Source: Peromyscus leucopus (Eukaryota; Chordata; Mammalia; Rodentia; Cricetidae). From it: DNA of 64,000 bases. The position numbers and the translations under genes are program-made. The notes under the pieces were generated by a model. That model was not told where the DNA came from. It was given only the letters and a program-made list of their open reading frames with translations, and did not search any database. The DNA is taken from contig NC_051063.1 in NCBI RefSeq assembly GCF_004664715.2, forward strand, positions 66,917,518 to 66,981,517, read 5' to 3'. Position 1 is the first letter of the stretch, and the number at the start of each line of letters is the position of its first letter. Positions 33,012-43,559 of the stretch are shown here, one piece after another.

Positions 33012-33385
33012 TCTATAGTGTCTGCTAACTTGACTGGATTTGGAAACACCACGAAAACATACCTCAATGTGCTTCCAGAGAAGTTTAACCAAAAGAGGGA
33101 AGATCCATCAAGAACTGGGGTGGTGCTGTGGAGGTAGGTCACACACTAAAAGAAAAGGGGAAAAGATGACCGTGGACTGAGCACCAGCTTTGGCCTTTCG
33201 CTGCTTCCTGGACGTGGATGCAGTTAGTATGACCAGCCAGTGTCATGAGGTTCCTCCCTCACGCCTTCCTTTCCCTGTGGACTTCATGCCCACAAATCAC
33301 AGGCCACACTAAATCTTCCCTTCCTCAAGCTGCTTTTGACAGACATTTTGTCCCAGCAAGGAGAAAAGTAATACAAGGGCAACCT
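33012..33385 (+). mobile_element. Rodent LTR, plus strand, old copy
   Basis: 'gtgtctgctaacttgactgg', 'gtttaaccaaaagagggaag', 'actgagcaccagc' and 'caagctgcttttgacagaca' follow the order of the family at 20497-20904 but with heavy divergence. Confidence 0.55.
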
Positions 33386-34444
33386 TTCAAAAAGCCACCG
33401 AGTCACTTAAGATAACAATCCCGGGCCATTTAGGCCTGTGCTGTCAGCCACAACTTCCTGCACCAATGTCTTCTACTCCAGAATGACAGCCCAGCCCAAG
33501 TGGCTTTCACACATATGAAATGTGGCTGGTGGAATTGACGGCAGGACCTTTGGCTTTGTTCCATTTAAATTAATGTATTTGGATGACTCCCATGTTCATC
33601 AGCACAGACTCGGTCAGAAAAAAAAAACAGTGAGGTCCGCAGGACTGGAGAGCTGCCTGGGCATGGAAGAATTCCAATGATCTATTCCTGCTGTGGGCAC
33701 GGGAGTCCATAAACCTGCCACCTACTTCCCCTGTATTTTAAGAGAAATTAGGAAACAGAAATCGGTAATGGAAAATGGATTTATTTGCAGTTTGACCAAA
33801 CTGGGGTGGTTCTAATTTCCTACCTCCTGTGCCTGTGGCCATATAAAAATTCATAGAAAACCATGAGCAAAGGGCTGGAAGAGATGTAAATTTAAGTGTG
33901 AGACAGGTTAACTAGTCCTTTCTATGTCAGAGGGGATCTGGGCCCCAGGTTGTCTCTTTCCTCTTACAGAAATAGTTTTTACTCAGGTCGAGGCTAAGGG
34001 AAATGAAATGTTAAAGAGCCTACATTTTGAACGAGAAAGGGGTCAGGTTCGTGGGGGTGTCAGATGCCCATCCATTCCAGGCCTGGTGGACGATGTTGTC
34101 CCTGGGTCCACTCCTTTGGCAGGTATGGGGTGGGGGGTCTTCCATGTCCTTTCTTTGGAGGTCAGTTTTAAACTCTATATCCTGTGTTTCTGGTAAACAC
34201 ACTAAGTTTACAAGTGAACAGAGATGTGATAGCCAGCCAAGGGAGGGGCGCCCATGTTTCTCTTCGTGGAGTCTCCTCTCCTGCCAGGGCTTCCCCCTTA
34301 AGAGCATGGTTGCATTCCCAGCAAGTGAGGGCCAGTGAGCCAACAGTCCCCTCAGGAATAGTTCTGCTTATAGATCCATCCCAGAGCTAGGTTCTTCACA
34401 TACAGAGAAACAGCCTTCTCTCACCTAAAGCTGTAACAGTTAGT
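33386..34444. other. Unassigned sequence
   Basis: Nothing recognised over about 1 kb. Confidence 0.4.
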
Positions 34445-35184
34445 GTGGTGAAATATTGTGTACCCTAATAAAATTTACCAGAAGATCAGAGGACAGAACA
34501 AGCCACTAGATTAAACGTAGAGGCCAGGCCTTCTGGGAATCCGGTGTCTGCGGTGTGACACCTTGCACAGCCTTGGTGCAGTGGGAAGGGGCTTGGACCT
34601 GCCTAGGCTCAGTGTGCTGGGCTCTGCTGACTCCCCATGGGAGACCTCGATTTGGGGGATGTGGGGATGTGGGGTGGCTTGGGAAAGAGGGCTGGGGGTG
34701 GAAGAAGGGAGGAGGAGGGATCTGTGGATGGTATATAGAGTGAGTAGAAAATTTCTTAATATAGAAAAATGAAAAAAAAAATAGATGCCAGGCAGTGGTG
34801 ACACACACCCTTCATCCTAACACTGGGGAGGCAGAGATCCGTCTGGATCTCTATGAGTTCAAAGCCACACTGAACTGCATGAGATGGACTCAGTCTAGGA
34901 GAGAAAACAGAACCAGGCAGTGGTGGCACACACCTTTAATCCCAGTACTGAGAAGCACATGCCTTTAATCCCAGGAAGTGATGGCTGGACAGAGAAGGGG
35001 TGAGGAGACAGGAACTAAAGGCTTTTCGGCTGAAGCCCCTGAGGCTAGAGAGCTCTTACGGCTGAGGTCTTGGAGGCATTCAAACAGAGGATTTGTGGAG
35101 TTGCCAAGGTGAGAAGTGGCAGTGGCTTGTTCATTTGTCTCTCTGATCCTCAGATAAATTTTATTAGGGTACACAATATATTGT
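34445..35184 (+). mobile_element. Composite element with terminal inverted repeats and B1-like interior
   Basis: The ends are inverted copies of each other over about 55 bp. A 25-bp core is identical at 34454-34478 and, reversed, at 35155-35179. It includes GTGTACCCTAATAAAATTT and extends to 'agaacaagccac' with small gaps. GTTAG lies at 34440-34444 and 35185-35189 as a possible duplication. The interior has two B1-related segments ('caggcagtggtggcacacac' type, near 34790 and 34915). An L1 3' fragment (34530-34782) is inserted. I cannot name the family; a foldback or LTR-like rodent composite repeat is likely. Confidence 0.6.
34530..34782 (+). mobile_element. Short L1 3' UTR insertion
   Basis: A 5'-truncated L1 3' end ('actccccatgggagacctcg', G-rich centre, then 'tataaagtg'-like A-rich end and A tail at 34772-34781). 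Flanking duplications are AGAGGCCAGGC (34519-34529) and AGATGCCAGGC (34783-34793), differing by one base. It postdates the composite element. Confidence 0.75.
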
Positions 35185-36284
35185 GTTAGAGACACAGGTT
35201 AGAGACATATATTTATGTTATATGTTAACATATAATGTTAGAGACAATATTTATAATATACAACCAAACACATGTCACATGAATATGGGTGCTGTCATGA
35301 GCAAAGCTTGCTCTTCCTCACACACCTACAGGCAACTGTTAGCTGTCACTGCACTGCCACCACCATGCCTCAAGACTCAGAACACCCTCCTGAAATACGG
35401 GACCCACCAGGCTGCATGCTTGTCTCCATTCTGATTCGCCTGTCCCACTGAGCAGAAGACTGCGCCGTAGCAGATGGATCTGGATCATGAAGGCAAGAAT
35501 GTAGAGCAGCCACCACTGGACAGGGACGACCCTGCTCAAAGTGAGCACTAGCCTTCACCCATGAAAGCAAGCCTGTCATGGGGCAGATCTGCCAGCATTG
35601 TCCCCTCCCTCCTTGCCCACTGGCATCTAAGCTCCAGGCTGAGCCTTCCCTGTACCCTCTCTCCCCGACTAACAGCCAGGCCTGTGACCCTCTTCTGCAT
35701 TGCCTATAGGGGCTAGAGGTCAGGGTCTGGCTGCAGCCTCTTTCCTCATCCACTTTGCTCCAAACCGCTTCTTCTTGACTCTGCCCTGGGAAGAACAGCA
35801 CTGTTCTCTTCTCCCAGTCCCGGCCCTTCGGAGGCATGCGAGACACATCCATCTTCAGTATGGCTGCCTCAGAGCTACCCACATTGGGGCCCACCTACAT
35901 CAGACCTTCCCAAACTGGAGCCAGCATACCTGCTACCTGACTCCCTTACAGGGCTGTCTGCTGCACAGCCATGGGAGTCATTGTCAGGCAAATTCTGGCT
36001 GTGTTTCTCCAAGGGAAAAAATAACAAGATGTTGTGTGCGGATGTTTTTATGCCCAGTGACCTTGAAGGTCTTCCCAAACCTTTCCTCCTTCATCTTCCC
36101 ACCCCCCCCTCTCTGGGGCCATGGTTGTCATTACTTTGTTCACACTGCAGGAAACTGAAGGCTCATCATCATGAACTGAGAAGAGCCTAGTTTGTAGGGT
36201 CAACCCAAGGGGAAAGCAACTGTGCAAGACCAATTTTAAAACCAACAAGGAGAGCAGCAAATAGCTGCTGGGCGTTGGCCCATT
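35185..36284. other. Unassigned sequence
   Basis: It begins with an AT-rich patch containing three 'ttagagaca' copies and an 18-bp palindrome. The opposing frames of 174 codons (minus, 35370-35894) and 152 codons (plus, 35700-36158) have no recognisable domain or motif, and I do not call them genes. Confidence 0.4.
35218..35235. repeat. Perfect 18-bp AT-rich palindrome
   Basis: TTATATGTT at 35218-35226 is followed by its exact reverse complement AACATATAA. Confidence 0.88.
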
Positions 36285-36475
36285 GTTCATTTATGCTATG
36301 TGCTAACACCATACTTCATCTTGTTTGATTTTCACAAAAATACGGGGACAGTATTACTACTGCCTCCATTTCCCAGATTAGCACACTGAGGCTCTGAGAG
36401 GCTATGGGCTAACCTCCGGCCTCAGTGTTGTCACTGATGAGGACCAGACTCCACTCCCAGCTCTGAGTCTAGGGA
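36285..36475 (+). mobile_element. MIR relic
   Basis: 'tatgtgctaacaccatac', 'tgcctccatttcccagatta', 'gcacactgaggctctgagag' and 'ccagactccactcccagctc' match the MIR order, including the conserved core. Confidence 0.72.
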
Positions 36476-37549
36476 GCCTAAGTCCCATCCTGTATGACTC
36501 TGGGGCCCAAGCCATGGCTCTCACTCTACTGACCTTCGGGATAGGGTCCACTGGCTTAGGCAAGGACAGAAATCAAGAATAGGAAGATTACAAGGGCTGG
36601 CACTCCTGTCATGCAGATCAGCCAGGACAGCTCAGCAGCCCCTGGACTTCAAGGAGCTTGGCCTTTAGAAGGTGTGTAACCAGCCACTGACTCAAGCATT
36701 CCTTTCCTCCACAGGTCTGTCTTGTCTATGTGCTGATATCGTACCTTCTACATTGACACATCCTGTCTAACCTCCAATGTCCCCAAGATGTCTCCATGGC
36801 CACACAGTTGGCCACATTCCTGCATCTTAGTGGGCAACCTCCAGCCACAGGCCTGGCAATGGGAGAGCTAAACCGAGAAGCACACCAGAGGTACACTGAG
36901 ACCCACAAATCTGTGGATGACTACCCTGGGGAGGGGGCTCGGAATCGATAATAAAGTGTTCCCCAAACAGTAACCATGGCAACCCTGGGCACAAGAGGGG
37001 TTTTATGCCTTCTCCGAGTTTTATGAGGCACACACAGCTCTTTTATAGACTCAGGCATTAATTATGCTCATCAGAGGATGGAGGGCTCCAGTATAGGGAA
37101 GGTTATTCACCCGCGGGCTTGCTAAGCCCATATACATTACCCATAAAACTTCAAAGAAGTAATTAGAATGGATCCCCTCTTGGCTTGCTTTATTATTTGA
37201 TAGTTGATGAGGTAAAATACTAAGGTCATAACATGAGTTGAAGCAACAAAAAAAGAGCAGGAAGCGGAGGCCTGAACACAGCATCAACGTGAAGCAACGG
37301 CGTGTGAAACTCCACATATACAGACACTCGGAAGAACGAGCAATATTTTTCCTCAAACCTCAAAACCTATAGCAGATGATGACACAGGCCAGGACTAAGC
37401 TTCTGCCTTTCTGTGAAACTGTCCTGGGTTCTGTTCACTCGGAAACAAGGTACTGGCTATTCTGTGGCTGTTGGATGCTCCTAGCCTCTTGGTATCCCTG
37501 CCCTCCACACGGTATTTTCCCTAGGTTCAAAAATAAAGCTGGAGGGCTG
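36476..37549. other. Unassigned sequence
   Basis: Nothing recognised. The stretch 37010-37240 (with 'gcattaattatgctcatcag') is free of known repeats and is a candidate conserved noncoding segment. Confidence 0.35.
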
Positions 37550-37949
37550 TGTCAGTCACTTTCCTGTGGCTGTGACAAAATACCAGGACAAAACCAACTG
37601 AAGGGAGAAAGGATTGACTCTGGCCACAGCTCAAGGGTGTCTGTCCATCATGGGGTGGCAGGGGGTGTCAAGGCAGAAGACTGAAGCTGCTGGTCAGTTT
37701 ATATTCACAATCGGAAAGCAGAGAGAGCTGAGTACTTGTGTTCATCTCAATTTCTCCATTTTACACTGAACAAGACCCACCCCCAGAGAACAGTCCTGTC
37801 CACGGGTAAGTTGGGTCTTCCAACATCAATTAACCTCATCAAGGTAATCTCTTACAGGCATATTCAGAGACTAAATAACCCCTCACAGGTACACATGGAG
37901 GCTTGTCTCCTCAGGAATTCAGGGCCTGTCAAGTTGAGGACACTAACCA
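37550..37949 (-). mobile_element. Rodent LTR, minus strand
   Basis: It starts TGTCAGTCACTTTCCTG, passes 'aattaacctcatcaaggtaa' and ends 'gtcaagttgaggacactaacca'-like. It is the antisense form of the family at 20497-20904. No target duplication was found. Confidence 0.65.
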
Positions 37950-38554
37950 CTCTATGTGTGTTATTTGAACTCTCGTTATCTTGTTCTAAGGGCCATTTCT
38001 AAGGTTTTTTATGAGAAAAGAAGTTCAACTCTGTGCTCTTGCTGGGGATAAAGTCAAACACTCATGGGACAGGCCATTTGGGTCACAGCAATTCAAAGGC
38101 ATGGCTGCCTCTGCCTGCATGCTGGTCTCTTAACCCACTCACCGTCCACTGACATCTGACGAGTTGTACATGTATAGGTCTTCTGCTGGGATACGGCAGA
38201 GCAAAGGCTAACTGTTTTCTTTTTTCCTGCCATAAACCCAGAAAAGGATAAGAGGACCACTGTGGATGGTAGGACCAGACTGGATATCAGAGGACTGTGT
38301 AGGTCACAGAGATAGAAATGTCAGGGGCAGGGGCACAGAAGGCTCTTGAGAAAAGCAGCAAAGCCCCATGTCCCCATGCAAGCTTATGCCTGCAAGTATA
38401 AGCTGCCCATGCATAGTGTGACTGGAGCAGTTCAGGAGGTCTTCCACTGGCCAGGTTTACAAGCTATGCCGCTTTTCTGAGCCATGACCCTTGCTGGGGC
38501 TTTTCCACGATGCCTGCCAATAACCCCTTACCCTCAGACCTGCAAGTGACCCTA
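37950..38554. other. Unassigned sequence
   Basis: About 600 bp between two LTRs of the same family and orientation. It has no recognisable internal retroelement sequence, so the two LTRs are probably separate insertions. Confidence 0.4.
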
Positions 38555-38880
38555 CGTATAGTTTCCTTTCTGTGATGATTGTAAAAACACTCTGACCAAA
38601 AGACACTTAGGGAAGGAAAGGGCTCATTTGGATTACATTTCCAAGCCACAGTCCATTGCTTGGGCTCATACTCTCGGGCTCAGCTAGCTTCCTAATACAG
38701 GCCAGGACTACCGTCCCAGGGAATGGTGTCACCCACAGTGGGCTGGGCCTTCCTACATTAATTAAGATGCTCAGTCCCTTCACTGGCATGTCCACATTCC
38801 AACCTGATAAAGATAAATACTCACTTGAGACTCTTTCAGGTGATTCTGGGGTGTGGCAAGTTGACAGTTAATACTATGAC
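38555..38880 (-). mobile_element. Rodent LTR, minus strand
   Basis: 'gtttcctttctgtgatgatt', 'ccagggaatggtgtcaccca', 'cattaattaagatgctcag' and 'ggcaagttgacagttaatac' mark the same family as 37550-37949. Confidence 0.62.
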
Positions 38881-38989
38881 ATCCTAACAAACTCATTGGT
38901 TCACTAAACTAGACTTCTATGAATTGTTACTTTGTTCTGTCGTTGGTGTCCTATCTAGGGTCCATTTGTTCACACCTTCTCAGGAAAAG

Positions 38990-39100
38990 TCACCTAACAC
39001 ATATTCAGAAACCCTGTCCCCCATTATGACCCTGTTTAAGGTGGAGTCTTTAAGGACATAATTACGGTTAAATAGGGCAGAGCCTTGACTCAACAGTAAG
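38990..39100 (+). mobile_element. MLT1-type fragment
   Basis: 'aggtggagtctttaaggaca' followed by 'taattacggttaaat' is an MLT1-type block. Only about 100 bp is recognisable. Confidence 0.4.
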
Positions 39101-39634
39101 CTGTCAAATAGCAAAACATTCTACTTTACCCCAGGAACATACATGGGACAAGAGCTGCCTAACCTCGTGAAGCCCCCTGAGACACTAGGCACTCAGCACT
39201 CTTTGCTCATCTAAGCAGAGGAGCTTAGTGTGACAGAAGCAAGGTATGTGTGTGTGTAGAAAACAGCAACCCCTGCTCAGAACTCCACAGGAAGCATCAT
39301 TTCAGAAGCAGAGGGACCAAGAGGGAAGCCGGGGCCCTCTTCCCACACTGACCTACTCTACTTCCCTGTTTCATACTGCATCTGACTGCTGCCTTACACC
39401 ACAGCCAATCTCTTGCCCTCCTTGTCCTCGTAAGAGCAGCTTTTATCTCGGCAAGCTTTGGGACACGGAGTTTGTCATAGTGTTCACAGTGGTGGAATTC
39501 CACATTGTCAAACCGGCTGAAGAAAAGCCCAGCTGGCTTTAAAAATAAGAAAAAACGTATAATGTTAATACAGCAATAAAAGGAGAATAACAAGAAAAAG
39601 AACCCTCTACTCCAGCTTTGAGGACTAAACTCTT
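39101..39634. other. Unassigned sequence
   Basis: Nothing recognised up to the B1 target duplication. Confidence 0.4.
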
Positions 39635-39826
39635 TTTTTAATTTATTTTATTTTATTTATTTGTTTGTTTGGTTGGTTTTGGTTTTTCGAGGGTTTCTCT
39701 GTGTAGTTTTGGTGCCTGTCCTGGATCTTGCTCTGTAGACCAGGCTGGCCTCGAACTCAGAGAGATCTGCCTGCCTCTGCCTCCCAAGTGCTGGGATTAA
39801 AGGCATGCATCACCGACACCCAGCTG
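39635..39826 (-). mobile_element. B1 SINE, minus strand
   Basis: A T-rich tail at 39635-39690 leads into 'gggtttctctgtgtagtttt', 'ctggcctcgaactcagagag' and 'gtgctgggattaaaggcatg', the reverse of a B1. Imperfect duplications AGGACTAAACTCTT (39621-39634) and AGGATAAAACTCTT (39827-39840) match at 12 of 14 positions. Confidence 0.92.
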
Positions 39827-39840
39827 AGGATAAAACTCTT

Positions 39841-40439
39841 AATAGTAGGTAACACTATGCCATACATCCACCCACTTTCTGAAACCGCAAGCAGTCCTCA
39901 CTCAGGGACTGTCCCAAAACTTCCTCAGTCACAGCTCTGTGGAGTTCTAGTTAGCACTATACCACATGCTACAGGATAGTAACCCTCATGTATTCCACGG
40001 TGCCCACTTCGAATACTCGGTAGAAATAGAGCAGCCACAATGGACATGAATGGGCTCTACTTGAAACACACTAAGAGCCCTAAAATTCATGAGGTGAGGA
40101 AATACCACAAGGGCAGTGTCAAGTGTCTGACAATATGTTCAATGCAGTCAAGTCACGGAGCCTCAAAAGGCCAAGGACACTGGGAAAAACTGACTCCATG
40201 TCCACCGTTCAAGGGTGCTCCCACCTCTTTGCTTTGTCATGCATTTGCAATTGCTACTGGAGCTAAGCTGCAGAGGCACAGTTCCTTACTGGGTGTTGCC
40301 ATGCAAGACATCCAAAGTGCCTGTTTAAAAGAACTTTGTATATAACATATTCTCCCTATATTTACTGTTCTCTAAACTAGATGCTTTATTTATTTAGTGT
40401 AATGGATCAGTGCCCTGACCACCAAGAGTCACATCCATC
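39841..40439. other. Unassigned sequence
   Basis: Nothing recognised over 600 bp; the 101-codon plus-strand frame has no recognisable domain. Confidence 0.4.
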
Positions 40440-40735
40440 TACCGTTCAGAATGTGACCTCATTTTGAGATATGTCATTGCAGATGTCATTTGGTCATACT
40501 GGGCTAAGAGGAGCCCTGCACCCATGTCTGCTGATCTTATTTGAATATACAGGGGGGAAAGTCATGTGACGACGGAGGTAGAGATGGGAGTAATGATGTC
40601 ACAAGCCCAGGAGCACCAAGATCCACCAGGAAGCTAGAAAAGACAAGGAATAGTTATCCCTGGAGTCATACAAGAAAAGAAGCTGACTTGACTCTGAAAT
40701 TATAGCTGCAGAACTATGAGACAATGAACAGTTCT
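40440..40735 (+). mobile_element. MLT1-type MaLR LTR
   Basis: 'gaatgtgacctcattttgag', 'gatgtcacaagcccaggagc', 'accaggaagctagaaaagac' and 'gcagaactatgagacaatga' follow the MLT1 order in sense orientation. Duplications are not recoverable. Confidence 0.6.
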
Positions 40736-41454
40736 AGGCTCCTGTGGGATTTCCACGCAATCCACATTAAGCAATCAAGCCATTAATTAATTTATCCACA
40801 TGGGAATTTCCAAAGCTGGACACTTTCGGAGCAGATGACAAGCATGTCCTGTGCCTCACACTTGAGACAGCTCAGACTTGAAAGCAGGGCAGCCTTAACC
40901 CTCCCGGGACAGAAACTGCCCCTTGCAGCCCACGACCCCCGCATCTGCCCATCCCGCACGTCTGAAAGGGCATGACTCAAAGCTGTCATTCAAGAATTCC
41001 CTACACTGCTGAGAACACTTACAAGAAAAATATTTTACCAAATATTTTACTCTTCGGGAAGAGATTTAGGTTTTCACCTGTCAAAATTCTTTCCTTTGGG
41101 CTTCATTATACATTTCTCTGCCTCATTTGAAGACTCGAAGAACACGGTTTAAAATGACCCTATTTCCCCTCTAAAATCTACGTGGCCACATCAAAGTTAA
41201 AATTACTTTTCAAAAACTCTTATTGCTTTTTTGCTTTTTGTCTGCTTTATTAATAATGTATCAGGCATGCACATGACTTCATTTCCAGTTGTTGGGTTTT
41301 TTTTTTTCCCCCACCGGCTTGAAAAGTTTAAAAGCACCATGGCAACCTTTTGGCTGAGCACGCAACAGAGCTTGAAATGGTGGCTTAAGTGAAATCTGTG
41401 CATGTGTTGACCACCATTTCCACAGGGGTCACTGCTGGCTGGTTCAGCAGTTCC
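40736..41454. other. Unassigned sequence
   Basis: Nothing recognised except a short direct repeat 'aaatattttac' near 41030-41055. Confidence 0.4.
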
Positions 41455-41546
41455 GTGTGTGTGTGTCTACACACACACACACATACACACACACACATAC
41501 ACACACACACACACACACGCGCACGCGCACGCGCGCGCGCGCACAC
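41455..41546. repeat. Compound (TG)n / (CA)n / (CG-rich)n repeat
   Basis: Six GT units, the link GTCT, about 22 CA units with TACA interruptions, and a GCAC/GCGC block at about 41519-41543. The TG and CA arms can pair as a hairpin. The alternating purine-pyrimidine stretch ending in pure GC steps is an ideal Z-DNA former. Confidence 0.93.
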
Positions 41547-42009
41547 AAAGAAAAGCCTTCCATACATCTCACTGCGGAGTCCTCACTTAGAAAAAAATCT
41601 GGCATTAATTAGAGTCAGGTAAAGCACAGAGGTAAGGGTCCCCTCTGGATCTGCCACCCATAGGTGGTGACCATGGCAAGAGACCTGGCTTTCTGAGAGT
41701 CATTGCTTATGTGGAACAGCAGAGAAGTTACCATAGCTGTGAGTCAGCACCAAGGAGAGACTCTGCAAAGGTTAGGGCCAGCCCACTTCCTTCCCGGCTG
41801 CACATCAGCCAAATGCTCTCCTGTGTCTGGAAAACAGCCACAGATACTTTATCCTTCAGGGAGAAACGGAGTAATGTCACCAAACACTGTCTGTGGCCAC
41901 ACAGTGGTGGGGGGTGGGAGGCTCCTGCTATTTTATTTGAAATATCATATAGGACGTGCAAAACTCTCACTGTGGACATAATTTGAATTTCTAAGGAGAA
42001 ACTACTGTG
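41547..42009. other. Unassigned sequence
   Basis: Nothing recognised; overlapping plus-strand frames of 91 and 92 codons have no recognisable domain. Confidence 0.4.
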
Positions 42010-42220
42010 TGTAACATTTTGTATTTATTCTTAATAATTCCATGCAGGTATACAATGTATTTGAATCATATCCATTCCTACTCTCCCCTCCAACTTCATG
42101 TCATCTTTTTATAAACTAACCAAATTCCACACAGTGCTGCCCATATATACATGACTGTGAACCATCCACTAGGTCATGTGCAGCCTGGTGGGGCCACACC
42201 AACAAAGAAAAATGACTCCT
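42010..42220 (-). mobile_element. Older interspersed repeat, left half, split by L1
   Basis: 'ccatgcaggtatacaatgta', 'cacagtgctgcccatatata' and 'gtggggccacaccaacaaag' belong to a rodent repeat probably derived from an antisense L1 3' region. The expected continuation ('agaagccatcagctgccaat') appears at 49115-49134, on the far side of the L1. Confidence 0.5.
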
Positions 42221-42459
42221 GACAGGTCATTTCTGTCATGGAAGAAGGAGCTACATCTCACCCCAGAAGGATTTCCTACCAGGCAACACACACTCCCCAC
42301 ATTCTCCTAAGAACCAGAGAGGAAATGGAAATCGAGAGAAAAAAAACCCACCCAACCAAGGTGAGACCAGATATGAGCATCTAGAATAACAGCCTTCCTG
42401 ATCCAGATGCCTAAATACCAGCATAAAAACACCATCAGTAACATCCAGGACAATATGTC

Positions 42460-43440
42460 TCCAGTAGAGCCAGCAACCCTATGAAAGCAGTCCTTGACTA
42501 TTCCAGCATAGCTGAAGGATGAGTTGAAGAAGTTAAAATAGGGCCGGGTGGTGGTGACACACGCCTTTAATCCCAGCACTGGGAGGCAGAAGCAGGCAGA
42601 TCTCTGTGAGGTTGAGGCCAGCCTGGTCCACAGAGTGAGTTTCAGGACAGCTATGACTGCTGCACAGAGAAACCCTGTCTCGAAAAACCAAAACAAATAA
42701 ACAAATAAACAAAAAAAAGATGGAAAAAATAAACTGAGGGAATTCTGGAAACGAAAAATTTAAGAACTCAAACAGGAACAACAGAGGCAACCTTCACCAA
42801 TAGAATACAAAAGATGAAAGAGAAAATCTTGACATTGAAGACAAAATATAAGAATTGAATACTTTAGTTAAAGAAAATTTTAAATCTAAAACTTTCCTGG
42901 CACAAAGCATCCAGAAAATCGGGGACACTATGAAAAGATCAAAACTAAGAATAATAGGAACAGGAGAAGGAGAAGAATCTCAGCTCAAAGGCCCAGAAAA
43001 TATTTTCAATAAGATCATAGAAGAAAATTTTCCTAACCTAAAGAAGGAGATGCCTATAAAGGTACAAGAAGCTTACATAACACCAAATAGGCTGGACCAG
43101 AAAAGAAAAGTCCCCTTGGCACATAATAATCAAAACACTAAATGTATAGAACAAAGAATACTAAAAGCTACAAGAGAAAATGACCATGAAACATATCAAG
43201 GCAGACCTATTAGAATTGCTTCTAACTCATCAACGGGGATATTTAGAACCAGAGGGTCCAGACAGACTCTAAGAGACTGCAGGTGCCAGCCCAGACTACT
43301 ATACTCAGCAAAACTTTCAGTCACCATAGATAGAGAAAATAAGACATGACATGATAAAAACCAAATTTAAGCAACGTCTTTTTACAAAGCTAACCCTACA
43401 GAAGGTGCTAGAAAGAAAACTCCAACCCAAGGAGGTTAGC
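42460..43440 (+). pseudogene. L1 ORF1 remnant, interrupted by B1
   Basis: The N-terminal part ('NMSPVEPATL' near 42450-42480) is cut by the B1. The largest open part, 42855-43349, encodes the end of the coiled coil, the RRM ('EGEESQLKGPENIFNKIIEE', 'NFPNLKKEMPIKVQEAY', 'TPNRLDQKRK') and part of the C-terminal domain ('GRPIRI', 'CQPRLLYSAKLSVTIDRE'). A frameshift near 43345 separates the last segment, 'LQKVLERKLQPKE'. The intact protein would bind L1 RNA as a trimer; this copy cannot be made. Confidence 0.9.
42541..42719 (+). mobile_element. B1 SINE inserted in L1 ORF1
   Basis: It starts GGGCCGGGTGGTGG and ends with 'ccctgtctcgaaaaacc' and an A-rich tail of AAACA/AAAT units. L1 ORF1 homology resumes directly afterwards ('gatggaaaaaataaactg'). 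The target duplication is not clear in the A-rich context. Confidence 0.92.
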
Positions 43441-43559
43441 TACATTCAAGAAAACTCGGGAGATAAATGACCCCAGACCAGCAAAGTCAAAAGAAGAGAA
43501 GTGTGTTTGCATATACACACACAGAAAACAACAACAACAACAACAACAACAAAATAACA

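Noticed and set aside
35370..36158. Opposing frames of 174 (minus) and 152 (plus) codons
   Set aside because: No domain, signal or splice context is recognisable, and lengths are within chance for moderately GC-rich DNA. A protein search and cross-species dN/dS would settle it.
37550..38880. Two same-direction LTRs 600 bp apart as a full-length provirus
   Set aside because: The sequence between them shows no internal retroelement features, and no shared target duplication was found.
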